From JAJFFW01 sp963922595 (GTDB lineage: Bacteria; Pseudomonadota; Alphaproteobacteria; Caulobacterales; Parvularculaceae): DNA of 64,000 bases. The notes below the pieces were generated by a model. That model saw only the letters and a program-made list of their open reading frames with translations, was not told the DNA's origin and searched no databases. Positions 16,654-24,670 of this stretch are shown here, one piece after another. Location: positions 1 through 64,000 of the forward strand of contig CAWUIM010000007.1 in assembly GCA_963922595.1 (NCBI GenBank), written 5' to 3'. Numbering within the stretch: position 1 is the first letter of the stretch; the number at the start of each line of letters is the position of its first letter. The translations under genes and the position numbers were made by a program.

Positions 16654-17463
16654 TCACTCAGGCTTCTGAAAAAGCATCACGAAGCGATTGGTCTTTCCGC
16701 GCAATGGTCCGAAGACGCCTTCTTCCATCGGGTCGTCAGGATTGGCGAGGAGGTCGCTTTCCTTCACGAGGGTGAAGCCGGCGGCCTCAATCTCGGGTCT
16801 GACCACTGCCGGGTCGATGCGGTGGAGGTCATTGGTGACAGCGTCGCCGGCGCCGGCTTTCGCGGCGTGGTCGATGATCAAGTAATAGCCGCCGGGCTTC
16901 AGCGCATCGAAGATCGCCTTATTCATCTTCGCGCGGTCAACGCCGGACCAGACCGTGTCGTGATAATAGAGGATGTTCAGGACCCGATCGGCGGGCGTGT
17001 CTAAAGTAATCTCATCGAGGTTCATGCGCAGGCTGATGATGTTGTCATCATCGCTGGCGTCGCCATAGGCGTCCGCCGCGTCCAACGCCTGAGGAAAGAA
17101 TTCTTCAAGCCGCTTCGGCCCGATCATGATGAGTTCGCCGTCGGGACCCACCACGTCCGCCAACAGTGGCGCGTAATAGTCAGGGCTTGAGGCGATATCG
17201 ACGACGGTCTGGCCGGGCTGAATATCGGCGAGGCGTAACACCGCGGCTGGCTTACGGCCGGTGTCGCGGTCGCGCGCTTCCTGGCTTCGCGCCGGGTTCA
17301 GGATCGCTTTCGAGATCGTATCAAGGGCGATTGAACCGGTCTGGATGGAATCGTCATCCGGCGCTTTTGTTTCGCTTGTTTCTTGCGCGGCGTTCGCTTT
17401 TTCTTCGTTGACGCAGGCCACCAGCGTCAGGAGCGCGGCGCCCGCTAGAATTAGGTGTTTCAT
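16654..17463 (-). CDS. lipoprotein with class I methyltransferase fold
   Basis: A 269-residue exported protein related to the predicted methyltransferase group COG4798. Residues 1-16 form a signal peptide with lipobox LVAC, so Cys17 would be lipidated. The Rossmann-like part starts near residue 75 (GQTVVDIASSPDYYAPLLADVVG), with LKPGGYYLIIDH later, the hallmark of methyltransferase motif post-IV. The usual glycine loop of motif I is replaced by ASSPD, so SAM binding is doubtful, and SAM is not expected in the periplasm. ATG at 17463 has GAGGAAG upstream; GTG at 17472 is too close to it. It lies between rbfA and truB. Confidence 0.8.
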   Translation of the reverse strand: MKHLILAGAALLTLVACVNEEKANAAQETSETKAPDDDSIQTGSIALDTISKAILNPARSQEARDRDTGRKPAAVLRLADIQPGQTVVDIASSPDYYAPLLADVVGPDGELIMIGPKRLEEFFPQALDAADAYGDASDDDNIISLRMNLDEITLDTPADRVLNILYYHDTVWSGVDRAKMNKAIFDALKPGGYYLIIDHAAKAGAGDAVTNDLHRIDPAVVRPEIEAAGFTLVKESDLLANPDDPMEEGVFGPLRGKTNRFVMLFQKPE

Positions 17464-17530
17464 TTCTTGCACTTCCTCTGCAGATGTTGCGCCGCCCGGA
17501 AACCATTATACGCCGGCGCCGGCGAGACGC

Positions 17531-17950
17531 CTAATCTTCAGATTGTTCGGCTTGCAGGTCGCGGCGCACCTCTGGGCTCGCCAGCAATTCGTCGATCCTG
17601 GTGGCCTCTGCGAAGCTCTCATCGCGGCGGAACGACAGGGCCGGCGTGAACTTCAGATCAATCTTCTGGCCCAGGAGATGCCGGATATGGGGCGCGATCT
17701 TGTTCAGCGCGGCGATAACCGAGCCGTCCCCATCGCCCGCGACGGTAACGCCAAGAGGCGCGCAAAAGACGGTGGCGTTTTTCAAATCCGGCGACGCGCG
17801 CACTTCGCTGACGGTGAGGGAGACGCCCGCCAGCGACGGGTCGCGCAAATCCTCGCGCTGGAAAATCTCGACCAGCGCGTGACGGATCAACTCGCCCGCC
17901 CGCAACTGCCGTTGAGAAGGGCCCTTGGTTTTGGGAAATCTTTTGGCCAT
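17531..17950 (-). CDS. rbfA: 30S ribosome-binding factor RbfA
   Basis: A 139-residue small-subunit assembly factor needed for 16S maturation and cold adaptation. The KH-like fold is evident: QRQLRAGELIRHALVEIFQRE, DPSLAGVSLTVSEVRASPDLKNATVF, and a late LKFTPALSFRRDES. The acidic C-terminal tail is usual. It normally follows infB directly; here the rbfA-truB-rpsO-pnp series is on the opposite strand, reading back toward infB. Confidence 0.96.
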   Translation of the reverse strand: MAKRFPKTKGPSQRQLRAGELIRHALVEIFQREDLRDPSLAGVSLTVSEVRASPDLKNATVFCAPLGVTVAGDGDGSVIAALNKIAPHIRHLLGQKIDLKFTPALSFRRDESFAEATRIDELLASPEVRRDLQAEQSED

Positions 17951-17996
17951 GGCGGCAATGTAGGCCGCGAAGGCGGAGAATTAAAGGGCAGGGGCC

Positions 17997-18299
17997 TCAA
18001 TCGCGCAAAGCGATGCGCTGCGGACCCTTGCCGTCGAGGCGCATGATGTCGCCGCGTACTTCCATCTCCAGCTTGACGGTGGTCACATGCCATTTGAGCG
18101 AGCCGAGCCGCTCTAAAGTGTCAGCGTCGAGGCGCTCGCGCACTTTCTCGTGTAAGTCTTTGAAGAAGGCCGCGCCGTCTTTATTCAGTATAGAGATAAT
18201 GGCGTCGCTGACGGCGTTATATTTCCATGTCGGAATATTGGTGACGCCGTCGCGTCCCTCGGCCGGCGTGCGGCAGGCGACGTTTTCTTCTTCACGCAT
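17997..18299 (-). CDS. small conserved protein, winged-helix-like (DUF6958-like)
   Basis: A 100-residue protein. From residue 22, IPTWKYNAVSDAIISILNKDG, then LHEKVRERLDADTLERLGSLKWHVTTVKLEMEVRGDIMR, resembles a short winged-helix domain in which a recognition helix precedes a beta-wing; similar proteins are filed under DUF6958. No DNA target is known. Its start overlaps the end of the TrpF-like gene by eight bases, so the two are co-translated. It could act as a small regulator, but nothing in the sequence shows it. Confidence 0.65.
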   Translation of the reverse strand: MREEENVACRTPAEGRDGVTNIPTWKYNAVSDAIISILNKDGAAFFKDLHEKVRERLDADTLERLGSLKWHVTTVKLEMEVRGDIMRLDGKGPQRIALRD

Positions 18300-18969
18300 G
18301 AGGCTTTAAGGCCTCGGCGAAGGCGCGGACTTTTTCCGGTAACAATTGATACCCCGCTTCCCGATCGCGGAGCCCCGAACAGAGATCGACGCCCCAGGGG
18401 CGAACCGCCTGTATGGCCTCGCCGACATTGCCGGGGTGCAGTCCGCCGGCCAGAAGCACCGGTTTGTCAATGCTGTTGACAATCCGTTTGCTGACGGACC
18501 AGTCATGCACGTCGCCGGTGCCGCCGAGGGTGGGTTCCGGCGCGCTCGGCTTGCCGGAGTCGAGAAGAATGATGTCGGCGTGGGCCGCCGCATCCTCTGC
18601 TTCCGCCAGCGCGCCGTCGTCTTCCACATGCACAACCTGGATGATTCGCACGTCCGGGCAGTCGCGCCGGATCTTGGCGTAAGCGCCATTTTCGGGCCGG
18701 TCCACAATCTGGACCGTATTGACGCCGGTCGCCGCCACATGATCGGCGAGCCCCGCGCCGTCGGTGCGGCTTGTGAGCAGCGTCGTCCAAATGCGGTCGT
18801 CGTGAGTTCTATGAATGGCCGCCGCAATTTCGGTGATAAGGTCGTCAGAGATCAGCCCCGGTCCGTTGGGCATATTGTCGGCCACAAGTCCCACTGCATG
18901 CGCGCCGGCCGCGATGGCCATCTCGGCTTCGGCCAGCGACAGCATGCAACAGATTTTCAGCGGAAGCAT
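18292..18969 (-). CDS. phosphoribosylanthranilate isomerase-like paralogue
   Basis: A 225-residue TIM-barrel protein of the TrpF family and the second such gene in the window. It keeps the catalytic pair of the family, Cys7 (KICC) and Asp137 (ILLDSGKPS), and the phosphate-binding GGLHPGNV and VDLCSGLR near the end. It differs from the trpF at 25039 in two places: the SPR motif of the substrate phosphate site is replaced by GPGLI, and the V-Q-x-H-G motif by VQIVD. That points to a separate subfamily with another substrate. GAGGAGA precedes ATG 18969. It lies in a minus-strand run with a VOC protein and a small DUF6958-like protein, away from the trp genes. Confidence 0.82.
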   Translation of the reverse strand: MLPLKICCMLSLAEAEMAIAAGAHAVGLVADNMPNGPGLISDDLITEIAAAIHRTHDDRIWTTLLTSRTDGAGLADHVAATGVNTVQIVDRPENGAYAKIRRDCPDVRIIQVVHVEDDGALAEAEDAAAHADIILLDSGKPSAPEPTLGGTGDVHDWSVSKRIVNSIDKPVLLAGGLHPGNVGEAIQAVRPWGVDLCSGLRDREAGYQLLPEKVRAFAEALKPHA

Positions 18970-18994
18970 CGGCGGCTCTCCTCAGCGGTTCGGG

Positions 18995-19378
18995 CTATTC
19001 GTTGGCGTCCGGATTATTTTGGGGCTCCCACAATTGTATCGGATTGCCCTCCGGGTCCTCAAGGCGCGCGAATACGCCGTTGGGATAGATCTGGTCGTCG
19101 ACGTCAACCGCGATCCCCGCCGCTTTTAATTGGCTGACCATGGCGGTGAGATCGCGCACCCGAAAGTTGATCATCCACTGCTGGTCCTTTGCGCCGAAAT
19201 AGTCGGTGTCGTGAGCGAACGGCGCGAACACCGTTTCACCGGCGTCCTGGGTCCAGCATTCGGCGTCATAATCCTTAGGCACGCGCGTGACGCCGAGATG
19301 GCGCTCATACCATTCGCCAAGGGCGGCGGGGTCCTTCGCGCGGAAGAAGAGCCCGCCGATGCCGCAAACTTTTTCCAT
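18995..19378 (-). CDS. VOC-family (glyoxalase-like) protein
   Basis: A 127-residue protein of the vicinal oxygen chelate fold with two beta-alpha-beta3 units: GIGGLFFRAKDPAALGEWYERHLGV at the start and the closing FARLEDPEGNPIQLWEP, which carries the usual metal-ligand Glu in the last strand. Such proteins isomerise or cleave small substrates or bind antibiotics; the reaction here is unknown. It lies 17 bases downstream of the DUF4199 gene and 25 bases upstream of the TrpF-like gene, probably in one transcript. Confidence 0.85.
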   Translation of the reverse strand: MEKVCGIGGLFFRAKDPAALGEWYERHLGVTRVPKDYDAECWTQDAGETVFAPFAHDTDYFGAKDQQWMINFRVRDLTAMVSQLKAAGIAVDVDDQIYPNGVFARLEDPEGNPIQLWEPQNNPDANE

Positions 19379-19395
19379 AATTATTTTCTCCGTTT

Positions 19396-19923
19396 TCAGA
19401 GCCGGCGCGGCATGAATTTCTCGTTGCGCAGGAGCGCGGCGGCGACGAGCGCCACAATGAGGCCCACCGGGAAAATCTCCAGAAACGTGATAGGGATGCG
19501 ATACATCGGATTGGCGTATTGGTCCCGCATCTCGTCCATTTTCGCCGTCAGCTTCTCAAGTTCTTCGCCGGTGACGCCTTGTTCCTTCTTCGCTTCGATC
19601 ACGCCCGTGGTGTACTGGTCAATGAAGGCGCTCCCCGTTTGCGTGAGATACACCTCCCAGATCGCAACATAGACGATCGCGGCGACGGCGGCGATTGAGA
19701 GGCCTGTGAGAAACGCCTGACTGAATTTTATCACGCCGCCGAGGTCGCGGTCGCGATATTGTTTGACGCCCACAAAAATGAGAGTGAGCGCGATCAGCAT
19801 GATGAGATAGCCGACCAGTTCCGATCCGCCCCCGGCGTCGCCCGCGAGCGTCAGGCCGAGGATCATGGCGGTGATGATGACCGCCCCTGACAGGCCGCCG
19901 AAGATGAGTGCGATTCTAAGCAT
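19396..19923 (-). CDS. DUF4199-family membrane protein
   Basis: A 175-residue inner-membrane protein with four hydrophobic segments: about residues 5-27, 35-52, 70-95 and 145-170. The motif LIFVGVKQYRDRDLGGVIKFSQAFLTGL is characteristic of DUF4199, followed by a charged loop (EAKKEQGVTGEELEKLTAKM) between the last two helices. Function is unknown. AAAGGGG lies ahead of ATG 19923. It follows the membrane LuxR-type regulator gene at a distance of 145 bases, a pairing I have the impression is common in this class. Confidence 0.82.
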   Translation of the reverse strand: MLRIALIFGGLSGAVIITAMILGLTLAGDAGGGSELVGYLIMLIALTLIFVGVKQYRDRDLGGVIKFSQAFLTGLSIAAVAAIVYVAIWEVYLTQTGSAFIDQYTTGVIEAKKEQGVTGEELEKLTAKMDEMRDQYANPMYRIPITFLEIFPVGLIVALVAAALLRNEKFMPRRL

Positions 19924-20030
19924 AGTGTGTCCCCTTTCGTTGCAGCCGCGCCCGCGTCTCCCGCGCCAGCATAGCTGATGTGACGGGTGAATTTTACCGC
20001 GCAGCGCGGCCCGCAAGCGATCGCCCAAAG

Positions 20031-20053
20031 GGGTGATTTCGCTCCGATCACCC
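20031..20053. promoter_or_regulatory. inverted repeat between luxR-type gene and DUF4199 gene
   Basis: GGGTGAT (20031-20037) and ATCACCC (20047-20053) form a perfect 7-bp dyad spaced by nine bases, 108 bases upstream of the DUF4199 start. There is no T-run on either side, so it is more like an operator or RNA hairpin than a terminator. It is a candidate site for the adjacent LuxR-type protein; nothing else supports this. Confidence 0.4.
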
Positions 20054-20068
20054 GAAAATTGGCCGGTT

Positions 20069-20482
20069 TTACGGGATTAGCGCGAGATCTTTCGCCTTTT
20101 GCACGGCTTGCGTGCGGCGTTGAACGTCGAGCTTGTCGTAAAGGCGCGCCACATGGGTTTTGATTGTGTTCGGTGACACGCCGAGATCGCGGGCGATCTC
20201 TTTGTTGGTCTGGCCGGCGGCGATCAGCGTGAGGACATCAACCTCGCGCGCCGTGATGCCAAGCGACTTTAACGCCGCTTCATTTTGCGCGAACGGGGGC
20301 GCCGGCGTCTTGTTTGTCAGCCGATGGCCGGCCCAGGCGCCGAGCGCGGTGCACCCTGAGGCGATCAGAAGAATATAAAGTTCGGTCGAAAGGCTGCGGG
20401 TGAGCGTGCGAAACTCTAACCACTCAAGAACAAAGGCCGCCCCTGCGATGACGATCGCCGAAAAAACGATCGTGCGGCGCAT
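20069..20482 (-). CDS. membrane-anchored LuxR-type transcriptional regulator
   Basis: A 137-residue protein with two hydrophobic helices (about 5-22 and 33-53) followed by a GerE/LuxR DNA-binding domain at roughly 75-122: ITAREVDVLTLIAAGQTNKE, then GVSPNTIKTHVARLYDKLDV. There is no receiver or ligand domain, so the membrane part itself or a partner must sense the signal; the DUF4199 protein encoded next is the obvious candidate. Its start codon overlaps the coaBC stop by one base (TAATG), so it is translated together with coaBC. Confidence 0.9.
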   Translation of the reverse strand: MRRTIVFSAIVIAGAAFVLEWLEFRTLTRSLSTELYILLIASGCTALGAWAGHRLTNKTPAPPFAQNEAALKSLGITAREVDVLTLIAAGQTNKEIARDLGVSPNTIKTHVARLYDKLDVQRRTQAVQKAKDLALIP

Positions 20483-21717
20483 TACTCAGCGGCTTTCGCC
20501 GGCGTCGCCGACGGCGAGGCGAGGGCGCGGGCGATCCGGGCGGCAAGGCGGTCCGCCACTTCCGATTTCGGCATTTCCGGCCAGGCTTCTTCGCCGTCTT
20601 CGCTGATCAGGATGATCGCGTTTTTCTCCCCGCCCATGGCGCAATGGGCGCCGGCGGAAACGTCGTTGGCGACAATCCAGTCGCAACCTTTTCGGGCGCG
20701 TTTCGATTGCGCGTGATTAACGATGTCATCGGTCTCCGCAGCGAAGCCGACGACCAACTCTGGCCGGCCTTCAGGCAGACGAGAAATCGTTTTCAGAATG
20801 TCCGGATTTTCCGCAAGCGGAAGGTTGGTGAGGCCGCCGCGTTCTTTCTTGATTTTATGTTCGGTTTCTATTTCCGGGCGATAGTCAGCGACCGCCGCGC
20901 AACAGATCGCGCAATCGACTGGCAGTGCGGCTTGCGACGCCGCCATCATCTGGCGCGCGCTTTCCACTTGCACCGTTTCAACGCCCGCAGGCGGCGTTAA
21001 TTCCGTGGGCCCGGAAACCAGCGTCACGTCAGCGCCGAGATTACGCAGCGCAACAGCAAGCGCATAACCTTGCTTGCCCGATGACCGGTTGGCGATGTAG
21101 CGCACCGGATCAATCGGCTCATGGGTCGGGCCCGCGGTTAAAAGAATGCGTTTGCCCTTCAGCGGGCCGTCGCTTGTCTTTGCGAAATGATTTTCGATGG
21201 CGTCGGCGATCGCCGGCGGCTCGGCCATACGTCCGGGCCCATATTCGCCGCAGGCCATATCGCCCTCATCAGGGCCGACCATCATGACGCCGTCGCCAAT
21301 GAGCGTTTCGAGATTGCGCTGCGTGGCGGCATGCTCCCACATGCGAACATTCATCGCCGGCGCCATCATCACCGGCTTGTCGGTGGCGAGAAGCGCGGTG
21401 GAGGCGAGATCATTCGCAAGCCCGCTTGCCGCCTTCGCCATCAGGTCCGCCGTGGCGGGTGCGACGACGATTAGATCGGCGGACCGCGAAAGCTCGATAT
21501 GGCCCATCTCCGCTTCATCGGTAAGGTCGAAAAGATCTGTGTAGCACTTATCGCCTGACAGGCTTGAAACGGATAGCGGCGTGATAAACTCGGCCCCGCC
21601 TTTCGTGAGGATGGCGCGCGTCGCGACCCCCCGTCTCGATAACTCGCGGATGAGTTCAAGGCTCTTATAAGCGGCGACGCCGCCGCCGATGATCAACAGG
21701 ATGGAACGATCACTCAT
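20482..21717 (-). CDS. coaBC: bifunctional phosphopantothenoylcysteine decarboxylase / phosphopantothenate-cysteine ligase
   Basis: A 411-residue enzyme for steps two and three of coenzyme A synthesis from pantothenate. The N-terminal flavoprotein half (CoaC) has IGGGVAAYKSLELIRELSRRG, an APATADLMAKAASGLANDLAS segment and the PAMNVRMW substrate clamp. The C-terminal ligase half (CoaB) begins at about residue 185 with ILLTAGPTHEPIDPVRYIANRSSG and keeps the dimer/CTP motif ADYRP and a KIKK lysine region. Length and motifs are complete. It lies downstream of ubiB with nine bases between, the usual order in this class. Confidence 0.96.
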   Translation of the reverse strand: MSDRSILLIIGGGVAAYKSLELIRELSRRGVATRAILTKGGAEFITPLSVSSLSGDKCYTDLFDLTDEAEMGHIELSRSADLIVVAPATADLMAKAASGLANDLASTALLATDKPVMMAPAMNVRMWEHAATQRNLETLIGDGVMMVGPDEGDMACGEYGPGRMAEPPAIADAIENHFAKTSDGPLKGKRILLTAGPTHEPIDPVRYIANRSSGKQGYALAVALRNLGADVTLVSGPTELTPPAGVETVQVESARQMMAASQAALPVDCAICCAAVADYRPEIETEHKIKKERGGLTNLPLAENPDILKTISRLPEGRPELVVGFAAETDDIVNHAQSKRARKGCDWIVANDVSAGAHCAMGGEKNAIILISEDGEEAWPEMPKSEVADRLAARIARALASPSATPAKAAE

Positions 21718-21726
21718 ACCGAACTC

Positions 21727-23301
21727 TTAGCCGAAAAACTGAACCGCAGCCAAAAGAATTGCGCCGGCGCCGGCGAACCAAAGCGCCGCGCGCGTCATCC
21801 GGCTTTCTTTTGACAAGGCTTGCGCCAGATCGTCCGTGCTGGATTTGGAAAGGGCGAGCCTGTCCTCGGAAATGCGCGAGGAAGCCTCTGCGATCTTTTC
21901 CACATAATCCGGCAGGTTCGGGGCCAGCTCCAGCGTGCGGAAAGCGGCGCTTCGCAGTTTTTCCACCTGACGGCGCGGCCCGATTTCATTGGTGATGTAA
22001 TCTTTCACAATCGGCGTCGCCGCCTCCCACATGTTGACCCGCGGATCGAGCATGCGGGCGACGCCTTCCACCGTCACCATGGTGCGCTGCAGCAAAATCA
22101 GCTCAGGCCGCAGATGCATGTCGAAAAGGTCGGTGACGTCGAAAAGCTGCTGCAGAACCCGGCTCATATCGACCGCGTCTGCGTTACGGCCGAACAGCGG
22201 CTCGCCGACAGCGCGCAGGGCCTGCGCGAAGGCTTCCAGCGAATGGTCCTTGGAAATATATCCAGCGTCGAAATGCATTTGCGCCGTATGAAGATAGTCG
22301 CGCGTAATGAACCCGTGAATGATTTGTGCGAACGTGGTGCGTGCGGCTTCATCCAGCCGGCCCATGATGCCGAAATCGATGAGAATGAGATCGCCCTTAT
22401 CGTCGATCATCATGTTGCCCTGGTGCATGTCCGCATGGAAAAATCCTTCATGCAGGGCTTGCGTCAGGAAAAGCTGAAGGACTTTGACGGCCAGGGCGGG
22501 GCGGTCGATCCCCTGTTCGTCGAGCGCGGCGATGTTGCTGATCGGGGTCCCGTCGATCCAGTCAAGCGTCAAGACGCGTCGCGACGTCAGCGGCCAGATA
22601 ATTTCCGGCGCGCGAACGCCCTCTTTTTCACTGAGGCTTTCGCCCATGGCCGACGCGGCGCCGGCCTCCATGCGCAAATCAAGCTCTACCGACGCCGAGG
22701 CTTTCAGGGTTTCAATGAACTTAACCGGCTCCATGCGCCGGGCGCTGACGGAAATCATTTCGAGCATGCGCGCTGCTCTCGCAAAAGCGCGAAACTCCCG
22801 CGTCGCAATTTTGTTAATCTCCGGACGCAGCACTTTGACGGCGACTTTCTCGCCGCTTTTTAGCGTTGCGCGATGGACCTGCGCCACCGACGCCGCGGCG
22901 ATTGGTTCGGAAAATTCCGCAAACAGATCGTCAATGGGTTTGTTGAAGCTTTTCTCGATCGCCGCGATCGCTTCGGACCGCGGAAATGGCGGCATCTTGT
23001 CTTGAAGCCGCGCGAGGTCGCCGGCCATCTCAAATCCGATTATGTCGGGCCGCGTGGCCATGAATTGGCCAAGTTTCACATAGGCCGGACCCATGCCTTC
23101 GAACGCCGCGGCGAGGCGCTCGCCCGGCCGCAGCCGCCGCCCGTTGTCGCTCGTCTTCGCGCCGATCCGGCTCACCTTTCCCAGGAGGTCAACGGCCGTC
23201 GGCGCAAAGTGGGCGTATTCGGAGGGGATAAGCGCGTCGAAGCGCGACAAACGGAAAGCGGCGCCGGCGAGGCGGGCCCAATCTGTAATGGCGTTCAACA
23301 T
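21727..23301 (-). CDS. ubiB: UbiB family atypical kinase/ATPase for ubiquinone biosynthesis
   Basis: A 524-residue membrane-associated ABC1/ADCK-family protein required for ubiquinone synthesis. It shows the family's K-x-G-Q motif (GPAYVKLGQFMATRPDI, near residue 75), the alanine-rich nucleotide loop AAASVAQVHRA, the catalytic loop HADMHQGNMMI and the metal-binding IDFGIMGRL. The C-terminal ALWFAGAGAILLAAVQFFG is a membrane anchor. It starts a single codon after the ubiE stop (TAG-ACC-ATG), which shows tight coupling. Confidence 0.95.
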   Translation of the reverse strand: MLNAITDWARLAGAAFRLSRFDALIPSEYAHFAPTAVDLLGKVSRIGAKTSDNGRRLRPGERLAAAFEGMGPAYVKLGQFMATRPDIIGFEMAGDLARLQDKMPPFPRSEAIAAIEKSFNKPIDDLFAEFSEPIAAASVAQVHRATLKSGEKVAVKVLRPEINKIATREFRAFARAARMLEMISVSARRMEPVKFIETLKASASVELDLRMEAGAASAMGESLSEKEGVRAPEIIWPLTSRRVLTLDWIDGTPISNIAALDEQGIDRPALAVKVLQLFLTQALHEGFFHADMHQGNMMIDDKGDLILIDFGIMGRLDEAARTTFAQIIHGFITRDYLHTAQMHFDAGYISKDHSLEAFAQALRAVGEPLFGRNADAVDMSRVLQQLFDVTDLFDMHLRPELILLQRTMVTVEGVARMLDPRVNMWEAATPIVKDYITNEIGPRRQVEKLRSAAFRTLELAPNLPDYVEKIAEASSRISEDRLALSKSSTDDLAQALSKESRMTRAALWFAGAGAILLAAVQFFG

Positions 23302-23304
23302 GGT

Positions 23305-24081
23305 CTAAATCCGCCAGCCCATATGCAATGCGGCGACGCCGGCGGTGAGGTTTTCATAGTTGACGCGCGAGAACCCCGCCTTACTTATTTTTTGCGCGAA
23401 GGCGTCTTGTAACGGAAAGCGACGGATCGATTCCACAAGATATTGATAACTCTCGCGATCGTTGGCCACTTGTTCGCCGAGCCATGGGATCACGTTAAAA
23501 GAATAGGTGTCGTAGAGCTTCTGCAGGCCTTCCGTAATCGGATGAGAAAACTCAAGACAGATGAACCGGCCGCCCGGTTTCAAAACCCGATAGGCTTCTT
23601 CAAGAGCACGGTCCATGCGGGTCACGTTGCGAATGCCGAAAGCGATGGTGTAGGCGTCGACGCTTTTGTCCAGCAGCGGCAAATCTTCCGCGTCCCCGCA
23701 AATTCGCTCGAGCCGGCTACTAAATGCGTGTGCTTCTTTGCGTTCCGCGCCAGCGGCAAGCATCTCATAATTGATGTCGCAAATGATTGCGCCTGCGAGC
23801 GCGCGCTCATGAGCGTCGCGCCGTTCGTCCGCACGCTTCAGAAAATTGATCGCCACATCGCCCGTGCCGCCGGCGACGTCGAGCAACGTCTGCCCGGGTT
23901 GCGGGTTCAACCTGTCAATCAGCGTTGATTTCCAGATACGGTGAACGCCGCCCGACATGAGATCGTTCATCAGGTCGTAATTGCCGGCGACGGAATCGAA
24001 GACGTCGCGCACCAGCCCCGCCTTGCGATCGGCGTCGACGGTCTGGAACCCGAAACTGGTTTTTGAGGCGTCGCTCTCCAT
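23305..24081 (-). CDS. ubiE: ubiquinone/menaquinone C-methyltransferase UbiE
   Basis: A 258-residue SAM-dependent methyltransferase acting on the quinone ring. Visible are the N-terminal SFGFQTVDADRKAGLVRDVF and FDSVAGNYDLMNDLMSGGVHRIWK, motif I LLDVAGGTGDVAI, and the family signature GIRNVTRMDRALEEAYRVLKPGG. ATG at 24081 gives the standard length; TTG at 24102 would add seven residues. It heads the ubiE-ubiB-coaBC series and is divergent from ihfB, with 181 bases between. Confidence 0.96.
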   Translation of the reverse strand: MESDASKTSFGFQTVDADRKAGLVRDVFDSVAGNYDLMNDLMSGGVHRIWKSTLIDRLNPQPGQTLLDVAGGTGDVAINFLKRADERRDAHERALAGAIICDINYEMLAAGAERKEAHAFSSRLERICGDAEDLPLLDKSVDAYTIAFGIRNVTRMDRALEEAYRVLKPGGRFICLEFSHPITEGLQKLYDTYSFNVIPWLGEQVANDRESYQYLVESIRRFPLQDAFAQKISKAGFSRVNYENLTAGVAALHMGWRI

Positions 24082-24262
24082 GGACGTACACTTATTCAGC
24101 AAGGTTAAAATTTAGAAGCAGCCTTGACGCCGCATGCCGCCTTTGCAAGGTTAACGTACTGAATTCAGGGAGATTTTAAATCATTCTCCTTTGGGTTGTA
24201 CGTGGGGAGGCGATTTCCAAAAATGATCGCCAACAACTTTGCTGGGGTTGGGAGCAAATGGC

Positions 24263-24613
24263 ATGATCAAATCAGAGCTCGTCCAGAAACTGGCGGACGA
24301 AAATCCAAACCTTTTCCATCGCGACGTAGAGCGCATCGTCTCGATCTTCTTTCAGGAGATCGCTGATAGTCTCGCGCGCGGCGAGCGCATTGAGCTGCGC
24401 GGCTTCGGGGCGTTTTCGGTGAAACACCGCCCAGCGCGGGTCGGGCGCAATCCGCGCTCCGGCGAGCCGGTGAATATCGAGGAAAAATACTCGCCGTTCT
24501 TTAAGTCAGGCAAAGAATTGCGTGACCGGCTGAACGCGGAGGGACGCTTCACGCCGGGCGCGCAAAGCGGCGGGACGCCTGAGGATGACGATATGTCCGG
24601 CGGCGCGTCCTAA
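24263..24613 (+). CDS. ihfB: integration host factor subunit beta
   Basis: A 116-residue DNA-bending protein that pairs with IHF-alpha in replication, transcription and recombination. It has the HU/IHF fold: MIKSELVQKLADENPNL, then ERIELRGFGAFSVKHRPARVGRNPRSGE with the proline that intercalates at the DNA kink, and SPFFKSGKELRDRLN. A Ser/Gly/Asp-rich tail of about 20 residues (TPGAQSGGTPEDDD) follows. ATG at 24263 has GGGAG at 24250-24254; the open frame reaches back to 24239 without family similarity. Confidence 0.95.
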   Translation: MIKSELVQKLADENPNLFHRDVERIVSIFFQEIADSLARGERIELRGFGAFSVKHRPARVGRNPRSGEPVNIEEKYSPFFKSGKELRDRLNAEGRFTPGAQSGGTPEDDDMSGGAS

Positions 24614-24670
24614 CGCCCATTCGGCGGCTTCGCATTTGCGAAATAGGCTGACTACGGGCATAAATCGCGC

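Noticed and set aside
21820..22863. Long plus-strand open frame of about 347 codons
   Set aside because: It is antisense to ubiB, with low-complexity Arg/His composition and no ribosome-binding site.
24120..24150. TTGACG as a -35 element for ihfB
   Set aside because: No acceptable -10 hexamer was found 16-18 bases downstream.
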